A stretch of DNA of 55,320 nucleotides from the NCBI GenBank assembly GCA_022827225.1, contig JAJDTJ010000083.1, positions 1-55,320 of the forward strand, written 5' to 3'. The DNA comes from Candidatus Poribacteria bacterium (lineage in GTDB: Bacteria > Poribacteria > WGA-4E > WGA-3G). Shown here piece by piece: positions 44,371-52,214 of this stretch; the stretch's first letter is position 1; every line of letters begins with the position of its first letter. The notes under the pieces are model-generated. The model was not told the origin of the DNA and ran no database searches. It worked only from the letters and a program-made list of their open reading frames with translations. The translations under genes and the position numbers were made by a program.

Positions 44371-45834
44371 TCACAGTTCAGAATCCAGAGGAAAAAGCGG
44401 TCTTCGGACATTGTGATATTCAAAATACAATGGGTTCACTGCTGTCAACCCTGGCGTGTCTACCTCGATAATCTGTCCCGCGATGGGTTCATAAGCGGCG
44501 CGATAGGCAACCGCCGCTTTGACAACGATCATCCGCATCTCCGTCGGATTGATGCCGAGACTCAACAATTGCTGGAGACTAAACGGGGTCTGCCGTCTAC
44601 TCGTCAACACCACAAGAGAATCACCCACAGCAATGACGACTGTCAATCCCTGATTGTGGTGCCGCTGTCCACCGTGCCGAGGTTCTGTCTCCTCATAGCG
44701 TCCATCGTGGATGAGTCGGACTTTCCCTTGGATTGAGACAGGATCGCCGTGCAAATTATCTCCTTTCCCACCCACATCTAACACAACATTCGCACCGATA
44801 CCCGCCTGAACACAAGTTTGCACGCCTTCCGGATCACAGAGGACGACAACAAACCCCGATGCGTCTTGGCGTTGCAGCTCCGCCAAGATAAAAGTGCTGT
44901 CCCCAGGCGAACCGCCACCGATATTGTCACCCATCTCAACGAGAATAACAGGATGTTTATCTGATTCAACGGCTTGCGCAACTGCCTGGGCAGCATCGGG
45001 TAGGTCAAGCGTCAGTTCTTCGCGGACATCCCACAGCAATTTGGATAACATATCCGCTACCATCTGTGCAAGTTTCGGGTCGTTGTCAGTAGCCACAACG
45101 AAGGCTGGACCGGCTTCATAAACATCCGCATACGGGTACCCCAATGCGACATTTGCCACAAGCACACCAGGATACGGTTCCATGTTCTTCGCTTGCGTGA
45201 GGATAGGTTCCATCGGCGGCGCGTTGGTGTTATGATACAGGATATTCAGGAGCATCGGCGGTTTCGCAAGTGCCTGCGTCGGTATAACATCGTCTCGGAG
45301 GATCCGCATCATCAGCTCCGCTGCCTGGAGTCCGCGTTGGCGTTGATCAATATGTGGTGTCGTCTTATAAATCACAAGTGCAGTCGATTCAGCAACCATC
45401 TGCTCAGAGACATTGGCGTGCTGGTCAAGCGTGACAACGATAGGAAGATCGCGACCGAACTCGACACGAAGTCGGCGTAAGATTTCACCGTCGCCGTCTG
45501 CGTAACTTTCAGCAACCAAGGCACCGTGGAGCGCGAGCAGGAGCCCATCGCATTTCGGGACAGACTTCAGATGCTGGATGAGCATATCCGTGAGACGGTC
45601 AAAAGCGTCATCTGTTACAGGACCTGCGGGTGTCGCGGAAGCCATAAGTGTTGGATAAACCGTATAGCCGTACCGGGTCGCACCCTCAATAAATCCTGCC
45701 ATTTCGTGGTGTGTTTCACTCCAAGCGTTAATCAGATACCGCGCGAAAGTTTGAGAGAACGCACCATAGTCGGTCCGGGTATCGCTGAACGTATTGGATT
45801 CATGCATAATCCCACCGATAGCAATTGTTGTCAT
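44371..45834 (-). CDS. M81 family metallopeptidase (MlrC-like)
   Basis: The product is 487 aa, normal for the family. The start follows AAAGGA. IAIGGIMHESNTFSD opens the protein as in all MlrC-like enzymes. The metal-binding region includes LDQHANVSEQMV and TTPHID, and GDNIGGGSPGDSTFIL is the conserved glycine-rich motif. The C-terminal MlrC_C domain contains NQGLTVVIAVGDSLVVLTSRRQTPF. MlrC was described in microcystin breakdown, but most homologues in non-cyanobacterial genomes have unknown natural substrates. No signal peptide is seen, so it is cytoplasmic. Confidence 0.92.
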   Translation of the reverse strand: MTTIAIGGIMHESNTFSDTRTDYGAFSQTFARYLINAWSETHHEMAGFIEGATRYGYTVYPTLMASATPAGPVTDDAFDRLTDMLIQHLKSVPKCDGLLLALHGALVAESYADGDGEILRRLRVEFGRDLPIVVTLDQHANVSEQMVAESTALVIYKTTPHIDQRQRGLQAAELMMRILRDDVIPTQALAKPPMLLNILYHNTNAPPMEPILTQAKNMEPYPGVLVANVALGYPYADVYEAGPAFVVATDNDPKLAQMVADMLSKLLWDVREELTLDLPDAAQAVAQAVESDKHPVILVEMGDNIGGGSPGDSTFILAELQRQDASGFVVVLCDPEGVQTCVQAGIGANVVLDVGGKGDNLHGDPVSIQGKVRLIHDGRYEETEPRHGGQRHHNQGLTVVIAVGDSLVVLTSRRQTPFSLQQLLSLGINPTEMRMIVVKAAVAYRAAYEPIAGQIIEVDTPGLTAVNPLYFEYHNVRRPLFPLDSEL

Positions 45835-45853
45835 AGTCCTTTCCTTTTCGGTA

Positions 45854-46016
45854 GTTGTCAGTACCGAGTACTCAGTACGCTGCGCTTTCGGTTATCAGTT
45901 AAAGAGGGCCCTTGTGGCAGTAGCAGGAGAGGTAACCCCCACAATATGTTAACTGAGGACTGAAAGATTTTTCGCAGAAAAATCGTACGGACAACTGATA
46001 ACTATTAAAAAACTTC
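45854..46016 (+). repeat. Repeat family A, copy 2
   Basis: It shows CAGTACCGAGTACTCAGTACG, GGTTATCAGTTAAAGAGG, then a hairpin GATTTTTC-GCA-GAAAAATC (45966-45984) and GACAACTGATAACTATTAA at the right end. The hairpin differs from copies 1 and 4 by a paired G-C to A-T change. Its right end leads directly into the promoter at 46017-46046. Confidence 0.8.
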
Positions 46017-46046
46017 TTGACGGTTACACGGGAAATAGTGTATCAT
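46017..46046 (+). promoter_or_regulatory. Sigma-70-like promoter at the edge of repeat A2
   Basis: TTGACG (46017-46022) and TATCAT (46041-46046) with an 18-base spacer, 59 bases before the HD-hydrolase ATG. The -35 box and the following TTACAC are shared with the promoter next to repeat A1 at 24174. Confidence 0.65.
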
Positions 46047-46104
46047 TTAACAACGTTTAAGTCTCTTAATTTTTACCGAGCATTGAACCGTAGTATATAG
46101 AAGC

Positions 46105-46776
46105 ATGACACAGAACTGCACCCGGAAAAACCAGATTGAAGAGGCAATAGAAGTCGCGGCTGAAGCGCACCACGGGCAATACCGAAAAGGCACCCGAACG
46201 CCTTATATTACACATCCCTACGCCGTTGGACTCATCCTAATGGAAGCCGGATGCACTGAAGTCGTCATCATCGCAGGCATCTTACACGATACAGTTGAGG
46301 ACACCGATCTGACGTTAGATTTTATTCGGGAACGTTTTGGAGATGCTGTTGCGACTATCGTTGATGGTTGCTCGGAGAACAAAACGTTGCGGTGGCGGGC
46401 ACGTAAAACCGAAAGAATTGAGGCACTCAGAACCGCAAGTCCCGAAGTTTGCACCGTGACATGTGCCGACAAACTTCACAACCTACGGACAATCATCTCA
46501 GAATATGATGACATCGGCGACTCCGTATGGGACCGGTTTCACGGCGGTGTCGAAGACCAAGCATGGTATTATCGCAGTATTCTCAGTGCTATCGCAGACC
46601 GAGATACCACTTTACAAAGAAACGGTGTCCATGCTAAATTATCTACACACGCGAACGGCGCAGTGCAGCACGAGACAGACGACCCAGAGACACCAACATC
46701 TTTAGACGCTATAAACCCTCAACTTTTCCGACAGTTCCAGCAGGCTGTAGCCTATCTATTTGAAGGAGAGTATTAA
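46105..46776 (+). CDS. HD-domain (p)ppGpp hydrolase-like protein (MESH1/SpoT-N type)
   Basis: The product is 223 aa. The first ~170 residues match the hydrolase half of RelA/SpoT: GTRTPYITHPYAVGLIL with metal-ligand His37, ILHDTVEDT with the HD pair at 61-62 and ED at 65-66, and CADKLHNLRTI with the second Asp. No synthetase, TGS or ACT domain is present, so it is a small hydrolase of the MESH1 type. These proteins degrade the alarmone (p)ppGpp or NADPH in some species; the physiological substrate here is not determined. The stop overlaps the ATG of the next gene by one base, so the two are co-translated. Confidence 0.85.
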   Translation: MTQNCTRKNQIEEAIEVAAEAHHGQYRKGTRTPYITHPYAVGLILMEAGCTEVVIIAGILHDTVEDTDLTLDFIRERFGDAVATIVDGCSENKTLRWRARKTERIEALRTASPEVCTVTCADKLHNLRTIISEYDDIGDSVWDRFHGGVEDQAWYYRSILSAIADRDTTLQRNGVHAKLSTHANGAVQHETDDPETPTSLDAINPQLFRQFQQAVAYLFEGEY

Positions 46777-47675
46777 TGAAGATTGCGTACGCTTTTAGAC
46801 GATGTGCATCATACCCTTACAACGGTGGCGGGCTACCCACCGATACAACAGATAGACAGCGGTTTCTGACACACGCCAAAAAAATCGGCTTCGACGGAAT
46901 TGAACTTCCCGGGATGAATCTCCCTGATGCTGAAGTCAAAACATTCCGTTCACAACTCCAAGATGCCGGCATGCCATGCGTCGCGATTCGCGGCGGCGGT
47001 GGAGCTGCAAGGGACCCACAAGTCGCTGCAGCGAACAAACAACGGATGATAGATGCCGTCCACTTCGCGGCGAAGATGGGAGCCGGTATTGTTAACTCCA
47101 CAGTCACCACACCGCCCGACGATCCGGGTGGAAAAGGCACGTATCGTGGCGAATCCATCTCGCAAGGATCCAGTCGTCAAGCGAGCGATGCAGACTATGA
47201 ACGGACTGCACGTGCTGTGAGCGAGGTCGCAGTTATCGCCGCGGATCTGGGAGTTGAGATTTCCATAGAGATTCATCAGAATTCAATCGCGGACAACAGT
47301 TCGTCAACGCTAAAGTTGTTAGAATTAATTGACGCGCCAAACGTCGGCATAAACCCTGATTTAGGTAATATCTACTGGACTTACGATATTCCGGAGGAAA
47401 CGTGTGAAGCCGCAATCACAGCGGTGGCACCGCAGGTCAACTATTGGCATTGCAAGAGCCTCTATCGTGTACATATCCCAGATTTAGAGACAGCCATCTA
47501 CGTCCAAGTCCCGCTGCCCGACGGTGAAATCGACTACCGATTCGCGATCGCGGCGGTGCTTGATGCCGGCTACGACGGCTATCTGGCGATTGAAGGGATT
47601 CGAGACGGCGACCAGTTCCATCAAGACGGCCGGAGTGTGGCGTACGTGAAATCTGTTTTGGAAGATATGCAGTAA
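46776..47675 (+). CDS. Sugar phosphate isomerase/epimerase-like TIM barrel
   Basis: The product is 299 aa of the xylose isomerase-like/AP endonuclease 2 superfamily. AKKIGFDGIELPG near 32-44 and the metal-ligand strands EISIEIHQN (about 166-174), GINPDLGN (about 194-201), NYWHCKSLY (about 222-230) and YLAIEG (about 272-277) give the expected Glu-Asp-His-Glu set. Enzymes of this type isomerise or epimerise sugars or act on polyol phosphates. The substrate is unknown. Overlap with the HD gene suggests coupling. Confidence 0.8.
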   Translation: MKIAYAFRRCASYPYNGGGLPTDTTDRQRFLTHAKKIGFDGIELPGMNLPDAEVKTFRSQLQDAGMPCVAIRGGGGAARDPQVAAANKQRMIDAVHFAAKMGAGIVNSTVTTPPDDPGGKGTYRGESISQGSSRQASDADYERTARAVSEVAVIAADLGVEISIEIHQNSIADNSSSTLKLLELIDAPNVGINPDLGNIYWTYDIPEETCEAAITAVAPQVNYWHCKSLYRVHIPDLETAIYVQVPLPDGEIDYRFAIAAVLDAGYDGYLAIEGIRDGDQFHQDGRSVAYVKSVLEDMQ

Positions 47676-47717
47676 TTGCCCGGTCTTTACGCCAAAGATG
47701 GCAGCACTGCAACAACG

Positions 47718-47794
47718 GCGCAGTGCGGGTTACGCCGTGGGGCGTCCTGGGTCTAAACTGTATTGACCGAACCCGTTAGGGAATAATTAAAAAT
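47718..47794 (+). promoter_or_regulatory. Leader block shared with dxs
   Basis: GCGCAGTGCGGGTTA (47718-47732) and then ATTGACCGAACC...GGAATAATTAAAA end right before the selD ATG. A matching order with small changes (GCGCAGAGCGGGTTA, ATTGACGAACC, GGAATAATTAAAA) precedes dxs at 52143-52214 with nearly the same spacing to the start codon. Shared regulation or a common mobile leader are both possible. Confidence 0.5.
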
Positions 47795-48838
47795 ATGACA
47801 CACCAGAAAATCCGTTTAACCGCAACAGTGAAATGCGCCGGGTGAGCCTCAAAACTTGCTCCGGGTGAGCTCGCGCATATTTTAAATAACATCCCGAAGT
47901 CTACGGACCCGAACCTGCTCGTCGGTACCGAGACTTCAGACGATGCCGGCATCTACCGCATCTCCGATGACATCGCACTCGTCAACACCGTTGACTATTT
48001 CACGCCTATCGTTGACGACCCGTACACATTCGGTGCAATCGCTGCGACGAACTCGTTAAGCGATGTCTATAGTATGGGCGGTGTCCCAAAAACCGCTTTG
48101 AACATCACCTGCTGGCCGAAAGCGGATTTGGATCTTTCTATCCTCGGCGATATCGTCAGAGGCGGCACTGAAAAAGCGATTGAAGCCGGTGCAGCACTCG
48201 TCGGCGGGCATACGGTGGACGCACCAGAACTGATGTACGGACTCTCCGTAACCGGGATCGTCCATCCTGAGAAATTCGTCAAGAATTATGGAGCGTGTCC
48301 GGGAGAGGTACTCATTCTAACCAAAAACCTCGGGATCGGTATCCTCACCACAGGGCTAAAATTCGATAAAATTAGCGAGACAGTCCTACCGCAACTCGTT
48401 GAATCAATGACCCGACTCAACGCCTCTGCCTCGCAAGTGATGCTCAAATACGGCGCAAGTGCTTGCACAGATGTCACAGGTTACGGTCTATTAGGACACG
48501 CCTCGGAGATGGCAGCGGGTAACAATGTCCGTCTAAAGATTGATAGTAAGGCTATCCCGCACTTCGCAGACGCGCCTGCACTCGTCGCTCAGGATACTTA
48601 CACGCAGGCATATCTCGCGAATATGACATTCCTTGCCGACAAGGTCACGTTCCACACCGATAGCGAAGCGATGCGTCATATCCTGATGGAAGCGGAAACG
48701 TCTGGCGGTTTGCTGTTCTCACTGCCCGCAGAGAACGCCGACGCAGCGGTATCGGAACTCCGAGCTGCCGATTGCCCAGAGGCCGCTATTATCGGAGAAG
48801 TCATCGCGGCAGACACCGCACACATTGAGGTATTTTAA
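47795..48838 (+). CDS. selD: Selenophosphate synthetase with in-frame UGA (selenocysteine) at codon 17
   Basis: The product is 347 aa when UGA at 47843-47845 is read through, the usual SelD length. The N-terminus reads MTHQKIRLTATVKCAG-U-ASKLAPGELA. The C-A-G-U-A-x-K-L arrangement is the well-known active-site loop in which Sec or Cys sits three residues before the essential Lys. Downstream are TSDDAGIYRI, DYFTPIVDDPYTFGAIAATNSLSDVYSMGG and the glycine-rich ATP-binding region. The open reading frame without readthrough would start only at 48074 and would lack the catalytic loop. SelD makes selenophosphate from selenide and ATP for Sec-tRNA synthesis. GGGAATAATTAAAAAT precedes the ATG. selA, selB and selC are not in the window. 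Confidence 0.9.
47843..47877 (+). promoter_or_regulatory. Predicted bacterial SECIS element after UGA
   Basis: UGA (47843-47845) is followed 12 bases later by a hairpin GCTC (47858-47861) - CGGGT - GAGC (47867-47870) with a G-rich apical loop, the typical position and loop character of a bacterial SelB-binding SECIS. An outer pairing TGCGC (47834-47838) with GCGCA (47873-47877) could close a longer stem. Prediction by eye only. Confidence 0.6.
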
Positions 48839-48840
48839 TG

Positions 48841-48977
48841 GTTATCGGTTGTCGGAAACCGTCAGCCGCCAGTAACTTTGTTAGTGGTTTTCAGATGGAT
48901 TATGGCATCCACAAGAAACTGGTTGCCACAAGAACGCGACTGAAAGCCGATAGCCAACAGCTGAAAGCCGAAAAAAA
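48841..48977. repeat. Repeat family A, copy 3
   Basis: Starts GTTATCGGTTGTCGGAAACC and ends GCCGATAGCCAACAGCTGAAA. The 22 bases at 48844-48865 match tlyA-internal copy 6 (54744-54765, reverse orientation) at 21 positions. It fills the whole selD-pyrE gap, so pyrE has no separate ribosome binding site region. Confidence 0.8.
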
Positions 48978-49496
48978 ATGACAAAAACAGAACTCGCAAA
49001 ACAGATTCGTGAGGCTTCGTATCTCACCGGTGAATTTAAACTCCGTTCAGGAAATATCAGTAATTTCTATTGGGATAAATACCGGTTCGAGAGTGACCCT
49101 GTCCTACTCACAGCAATCGCTAAAGAGATGGCAAGACTGCTACCGTCCTCCTGTAACGGGTTGGCAGGCTTAGAATTAGGAGGCGTTCCGATCGCAACCG
49201 CACTCTCCATGCAGACCGGGATCCCATGTTTCTACGTCCGTAAGGAAGCGAAAACCTACGGCACTTGCAATCTCATAGAGGGAGGTCCCAAGGAGGGTAG
49301 CACACTCGTCGTAATAGAGGACGTGATTACGACGGCAGGACAGGTGTGCACATCTATTGAACAGATTCGTTCAGAAGGGTACAATGTGGCGCATGTCGTG
49401 GCAGTCATTGATCGGCAGGCTGGCGGCGGCGCGAAAATTGAGGCACTCGGATGTTCATTCGCATCCGTGTTCACCCTCACAGAATTAGAAGCATAA
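48978..49496 (+). CDS. pyrE: Orotate phosphoribosyltransferase
   Basis: The product is 172 aa, short but normal for bacterial PyrE. FKLRSGNISNFYWDKYRF near the N-terminus and the catalytic-loop region YVRKEAKTYG are typical, and VVIEDVITTAGQ (about 111-122) is the PRPP-binding motif. The enzyme transfers ribose phosphate from PRPP to orotate to make OMP in pyrimidine synthesis. The ATG follows a run of A with no Shine-Dalgarno motif because repeat A3 ends immediately before it. Confidence 0.93.
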   Translation: MTKTELAKQIREASYLTGEFKLRSGNISNFYWDKYRFESDPVLLTAIAKEMARLLPSSCNGLAGLELGGVPIATALSMQTGIPCFYVRKEAKTYGTCNLIEGGPKEGSTLVVIEDVITTAGQVCTSIEQIRSEGYNVAHVVAVIDRQAGGGAKIEALGCSFASVFTLTELEA

Positions 49497-49497
49497 A

Positions 49498-49620
49498 TGG
49501 TTTTCGGCTGGCGGCAAAGGAAAGAGGTGTGCTGTAACGCCTGCATCTCTGCTGATTGCCCAAAGGTTTTTCGCAGAAAAACCGCCCTGACCGCTGATAG
49601 CCATCCATACGAAAGCGATA
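49498..49620. repeat. Repeat family A, copy 4
   Basis: Contains GGTTTTCGGCTGGCGGC at the left, the hairpin GGTTTTTC-GCA-GAAAAACC (49565-49583) and CCGCTGATAGCCATCC at the right. It separates pyrE from ymdB, whose AAGGAG site comes directly after it. Confidence 0.75.
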
Positions 49621-49627
49621 AGGAGCA

Positions 49628-50404
49628 ATGAAGATACTGTTTATTGGAGATATCGTCGGAAGCCCAGGCAGAAAGATAACGACGAGATTTGTGCAAGAAT
49701 ATCGACACGAATACGACTTTATTGTCGCAAACGGCGAGAACGCAGCCGGTGGCAAAGGTTTGACTTTTGACATCGTTGACCAACTCCTGGCATCAGGGGT
49801 CTCCGCCATCACGACTGGCAACCACGTCTGGGATAACGGAGAGATCTTCCGGTTTATTGAGACGACACCGCAGCTGATACGGCCCGCGAACTATCCAGCG
49901 GAAGTCATCGGGCGCGGTGTAACGATTGTACCATCCGCCGATGGACAGACGAAACTCGGTGTCATCAATCTCGCTGGGCAAATTTTCATGAGTCCGTATA
50001 CCAACCCGTTCCACGCACTCAATGCAATTTTACCCGATATTAAAGCCGAGACACCTTATATCCTCCTTGACTTTCATGCAGAAGCGACATCCGAGAAAGT
50101 CGCAATGGGCTGGCACGCCGACGGACGCGTCGGAGCAGTCATCGGAACCCATACACATATACCGACAGCCGATGCACGCGTCCTCCCCCAAGGTACCGCT
50201 TACATTACCGATGTCGGTATGACAGGACCCTACGATTCGGTTATCGGGACACGCGTAGACTTCGTGTTAGAACGATTCCTGACGATGATGCCGACACGTT
50301 TCACCGTCGCTAAGGGCAACGTCAAACTCTGTGGTGCCGAGATAGAACTCGACGAGGATACAGGACTAGCACGCAGCATCGTGCCACTACAACATCAATA
50401 TTGA
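49628..50404 (+). CDS. ymdB: YmdB-family metallophosphoesterase (2',3'-cyclic phosphodiesterase)
   Basis: The product is 258 aa, the usual length. ATG follows AAGGAG. All metal-ligand segments are present in order: FIGDIVGSPG (Asp8), NGENAAGGKG, TTGNHVWDNGE, LDFHAEATSEK and GTHTHIPTAD. Close relatives (TIGR00282) hydrolyse cyclic nucleotides or cyclic phosphate ends and affect RNA turnover and biofilm or sporulation decisions in Firmicutes. Next to xseA it is a frequent gene neighbour. Confidence 0.92.
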   Translation: MKILFIGDIVGSPGRKITTRFVQEYRHEYDFIVANGENAAGGKGLTFDIVDQLLASGVSAITTGNHVWDNGEIFRFIETTPQLIRPANYPAEVIGRGVTIVPSADGQTKLGVINLAGQIFMSPYTNPFHALNAILPDIKAETPYILLDFHAEATSEKVAMGWHADGRVGAVIGTHTHIPTADARVLPQGTAYITDVGMTGPYDSVIGTRVDFVLERFLTMMPTRFTVAKGNVKLCGAEIELDEDTGLARSIVPLQHQY

Positions 50405-50557
50405 TTGGTTATCAGTTGTCAGTACGGTTTTCTACGAAAATCTTTCAGGACTCAGTTAAAAGAGGCTTGATGAATCAAATCTCTGTTTCGTTTCACGAAG
50501 TACCGTTAGAAGGACTGTTATTAACTGAGTACCGACAACTGATAACCGAGTACTAAT
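50404..50557. repeat. Repeat family A, copy 5
   Basis: GGTTATCAGTTGTCAGTACGG on the left and CGACAACTGATAACCGAG on the right are inverted ends. Near the left end GGTTTTC-TAC-GAAAATC (50426-50442) is the reverse-oriented hairpin of copy 1. It forms the whole ymdB-xseA spacer. Confidence 0.85.
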
Positions 50558-51787
50558 ATGCAATTAGAATTTTCGATACCAACAAAAACTATCCGTAGTG
50601 TCAGTGAAATAACGAACCTGCTGAAAAAACTGATAGATCAACAGCCAGAATTTCAGAACCTCTGGGTACAGGGAGAAGTATCCAATTACAGTCGTTCTGG
50701 CGCAGGACATGTCTATTTCACGCTCAAAGAGGATAGCCATCAGATCGCCGTTGCCATTTTTCGGAGCAATGCCAATCTTCTCAAGTTTTTACCGAAAAAC
50801 GGTGAGGAGGTGATTGTACAAGGGCAGCTAAGTCTCTATTCGGCGAGGGGACAGTATCAGATTGTCGGTCGAAACGTCGAACCTGTTGGAATCGGTGCCT
50901 TGCAAAGAGCCTTTGAAGAATTAAAGCAGCAACTCGCAAACGAAGGGCTGTTTGATGACATCTACAAAAAACCGCTACCAAGATTCCCCCAGAAAATCGG
51001 CGTTGTCACGTCCGAGACAGGAGCAGCAATACAGGACATCCTCCAACAACTCCGAAAACGCTACCCGTTAGCCGAAGTATTGCTACATCCGACGCTCGTC
51101 CAAGGGGACGGCGCGGCACAAGGGATAGCCTACGCACTACAAGCGATGAATCAGCGAGACGATATAGATGTACTCATCGTCGGTCGCGGCGGCGGCTCCA
51201 TTGAAGACCTCTGGGCATTCAACGAAGAACGCGTCGCACGCGCTATTTTCGATTCCAGAATCCCTGTCGTCTCCGCAGTCGGACACGAAACGGATTTCAC
51301 CATCGCCGATTGGGTGGCTGACTATCGAGCACCGACCCCCTCCGCTGCTGTAGAACACATCGTCCCTGATCAGAATGAACTTTTCGCACAACTTAACGGG
51401 CTTGATACTTGGCTGCACACAACAATTCAGAACCGATTCAATGGAGATGAAACACGACTCCAAGAACTCAAGACACGCCTCGCACAGACACAACGTAAAG
51501 ATGCCATTTATCAACTTTACCAAACAGTAGATAACTTAGATACGGCGTGTCGGAACGCAATAAAACGTAACCTCACCGACAGCGAAAACAGGCTACACGC
51601 ACTCGCACAACACCTAAACGCACTGAGTCCGTTAGCTACATTGAAGCGCGGATATAGCATCACCCGAAAAACAGAGGGTGAGGTGTTAACCGCAGCCGAA
51701 CAGGTATCCGTCGGCGATAAGGTCGAGGTTCAACTCGCCCGCGGACATCTCACGTGCCGCATTGAGGACAGAAGGCATGACCTTTGA
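50558..51787 (+). CDS. xseA: Exodeoxyribonuclease VII large subunit
   Basis: The product is 409 aa. The N-terminal OB-fold (WVQGEVSNYSRSGAGHVYFTLKED) binds single-stranded DNA. The catalytic core includes IGVVTSETGAAIQDIL and VGRGGGSIEDLWAFNEE, and SAVGHETDFTIADWVADYRAPTPSAAVEH is the highly conserved XseA signature with catalytic acids. A coiled-coil stretch follows, and the end KRGYSITRK...VGDKVEVQLARGHLTCRI is typical. With XseB it degrades single-stranded DNA from both ends in repair. The last codons overlap xseB. Confidence 0.95.
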   Translation: MQLEFSIPTKTIRSVSEITNLLKKLIDQQPEFQNLWVQGEVSNYSRSGAGHVYFTLKEDSHQIAVAIFRSNANLLKFLPKNGEEVIVQGQLSLYSARGQYQIVGRNVEPVGIGALQRAFEELKQQLANEGLFDDIYKKPLPRFPQKIGVVTSETGAAIQDILQQLRKRYPLAEVLLHPTLVQGDGAAQGIAYALQAMNQRDDIDVLIVGRGGGSIEDLWAFNEERVARAIFDSRIPVVSAVGHETDFTIADWVADYRAPTPSAAVEHIVPDQNELFAQLNGLDTWLHTTIQNRFNGDETRLQELKTRLAQTQRKDAIYQLYQTVDNLDTACRNAIKRNLTDSENRLHALAQHLNALSPLATLKRGYSITRKTEGEVLTAAEQVSVGDKVEVQLARGHLTCRIEDRRHDL

Positions 51788-51965
51788 AGAAAAACTTACA
51801 AAACTCACACAAATTGTTGAACAATTGGAATCCGGCAACGAACTGCCACTCGAAGAATCCCTCAAACTTTTCGAGGAAGGGGTCGGTTTGGTCTCATCTT
51901 GTCGGGAAATGCTCGAAAAGGCTGAACAACGAGTTGAAAACGTTCTCAAAACAGATGACTTTTAA
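51777..51965 (+). CDS. xseB: Exodeoxyribonuclease VII small subunit
   Basis: The product is 62 aa from ATG 51777, which overlaps the end of xseA by 11 bases, as is usual for this pair. MTFEEKLTKLTQIVEQLESGNELPLEESLKLFEEGVGL is the family core of two helices that binds the XseA coiled coil. A longer start upstream (51762) exists but is less like other XseB proteins. Confidence 0.93.
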   Translation: MTFEEKLTKLTQIVEQLESGNELPLEESLKLFEEGVGLVSSCREMLEKAEQRVENVLKTDDF

Positions 51966-52142
51966 ATAATTAGCCTCCGGGCATCGTTCCACTTTGTTTC
52001 ACGATGGTTTCTGATCGGTGTTGATGGAGACTGTTGCTAAAACACTTTTCGCTTATTGGAAACTACCGCGGAATGTAATGGAGCAGGGCGCCGGTGCCGA
52101 ATCATTTAGAATTTGTCCGAAAGTCAAGGAGTCCTGTGCAAC
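51966..52142. other. Intergenic region between xseB and dxs
   Basis: No gene or clear promoter was recognised here. It contains an imperfect palindrome CATCGTTCCACTTTG/TTTCACGATGG at 51983-52007. Its 3' neighbour is the leader block shared with selD. Confidence 0.4.
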
Positions 52143-52214
52143 GCGCAGAGCGGGTTAAGGAAAAAGAGGGCAAGCACCTAAAAGACCATTGACGAACCGC
52201 AAGGAATAATTAAA
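52143..52214 (+). promoter_or_regulatory. Leader block shared with selD
   Basis: GCGCAGAGCGGGTTA (52143-52157), ATTGACGAACC (52188-52198) and AGGAATAATTAAA before the ATG match the same arrangement upstream of selD at 47718-47794. AAGGAATAATTAAAATG likely serves as the ribosome binding site region. Confidence 0.5.

Noticed and set aside
47690..47794. Possible tRNA-Sec gene upstream of selD
   Set aside because: No GGTTCGAATCC-type T-arm, no paired acceptor ends and no CCA-type end could be found.
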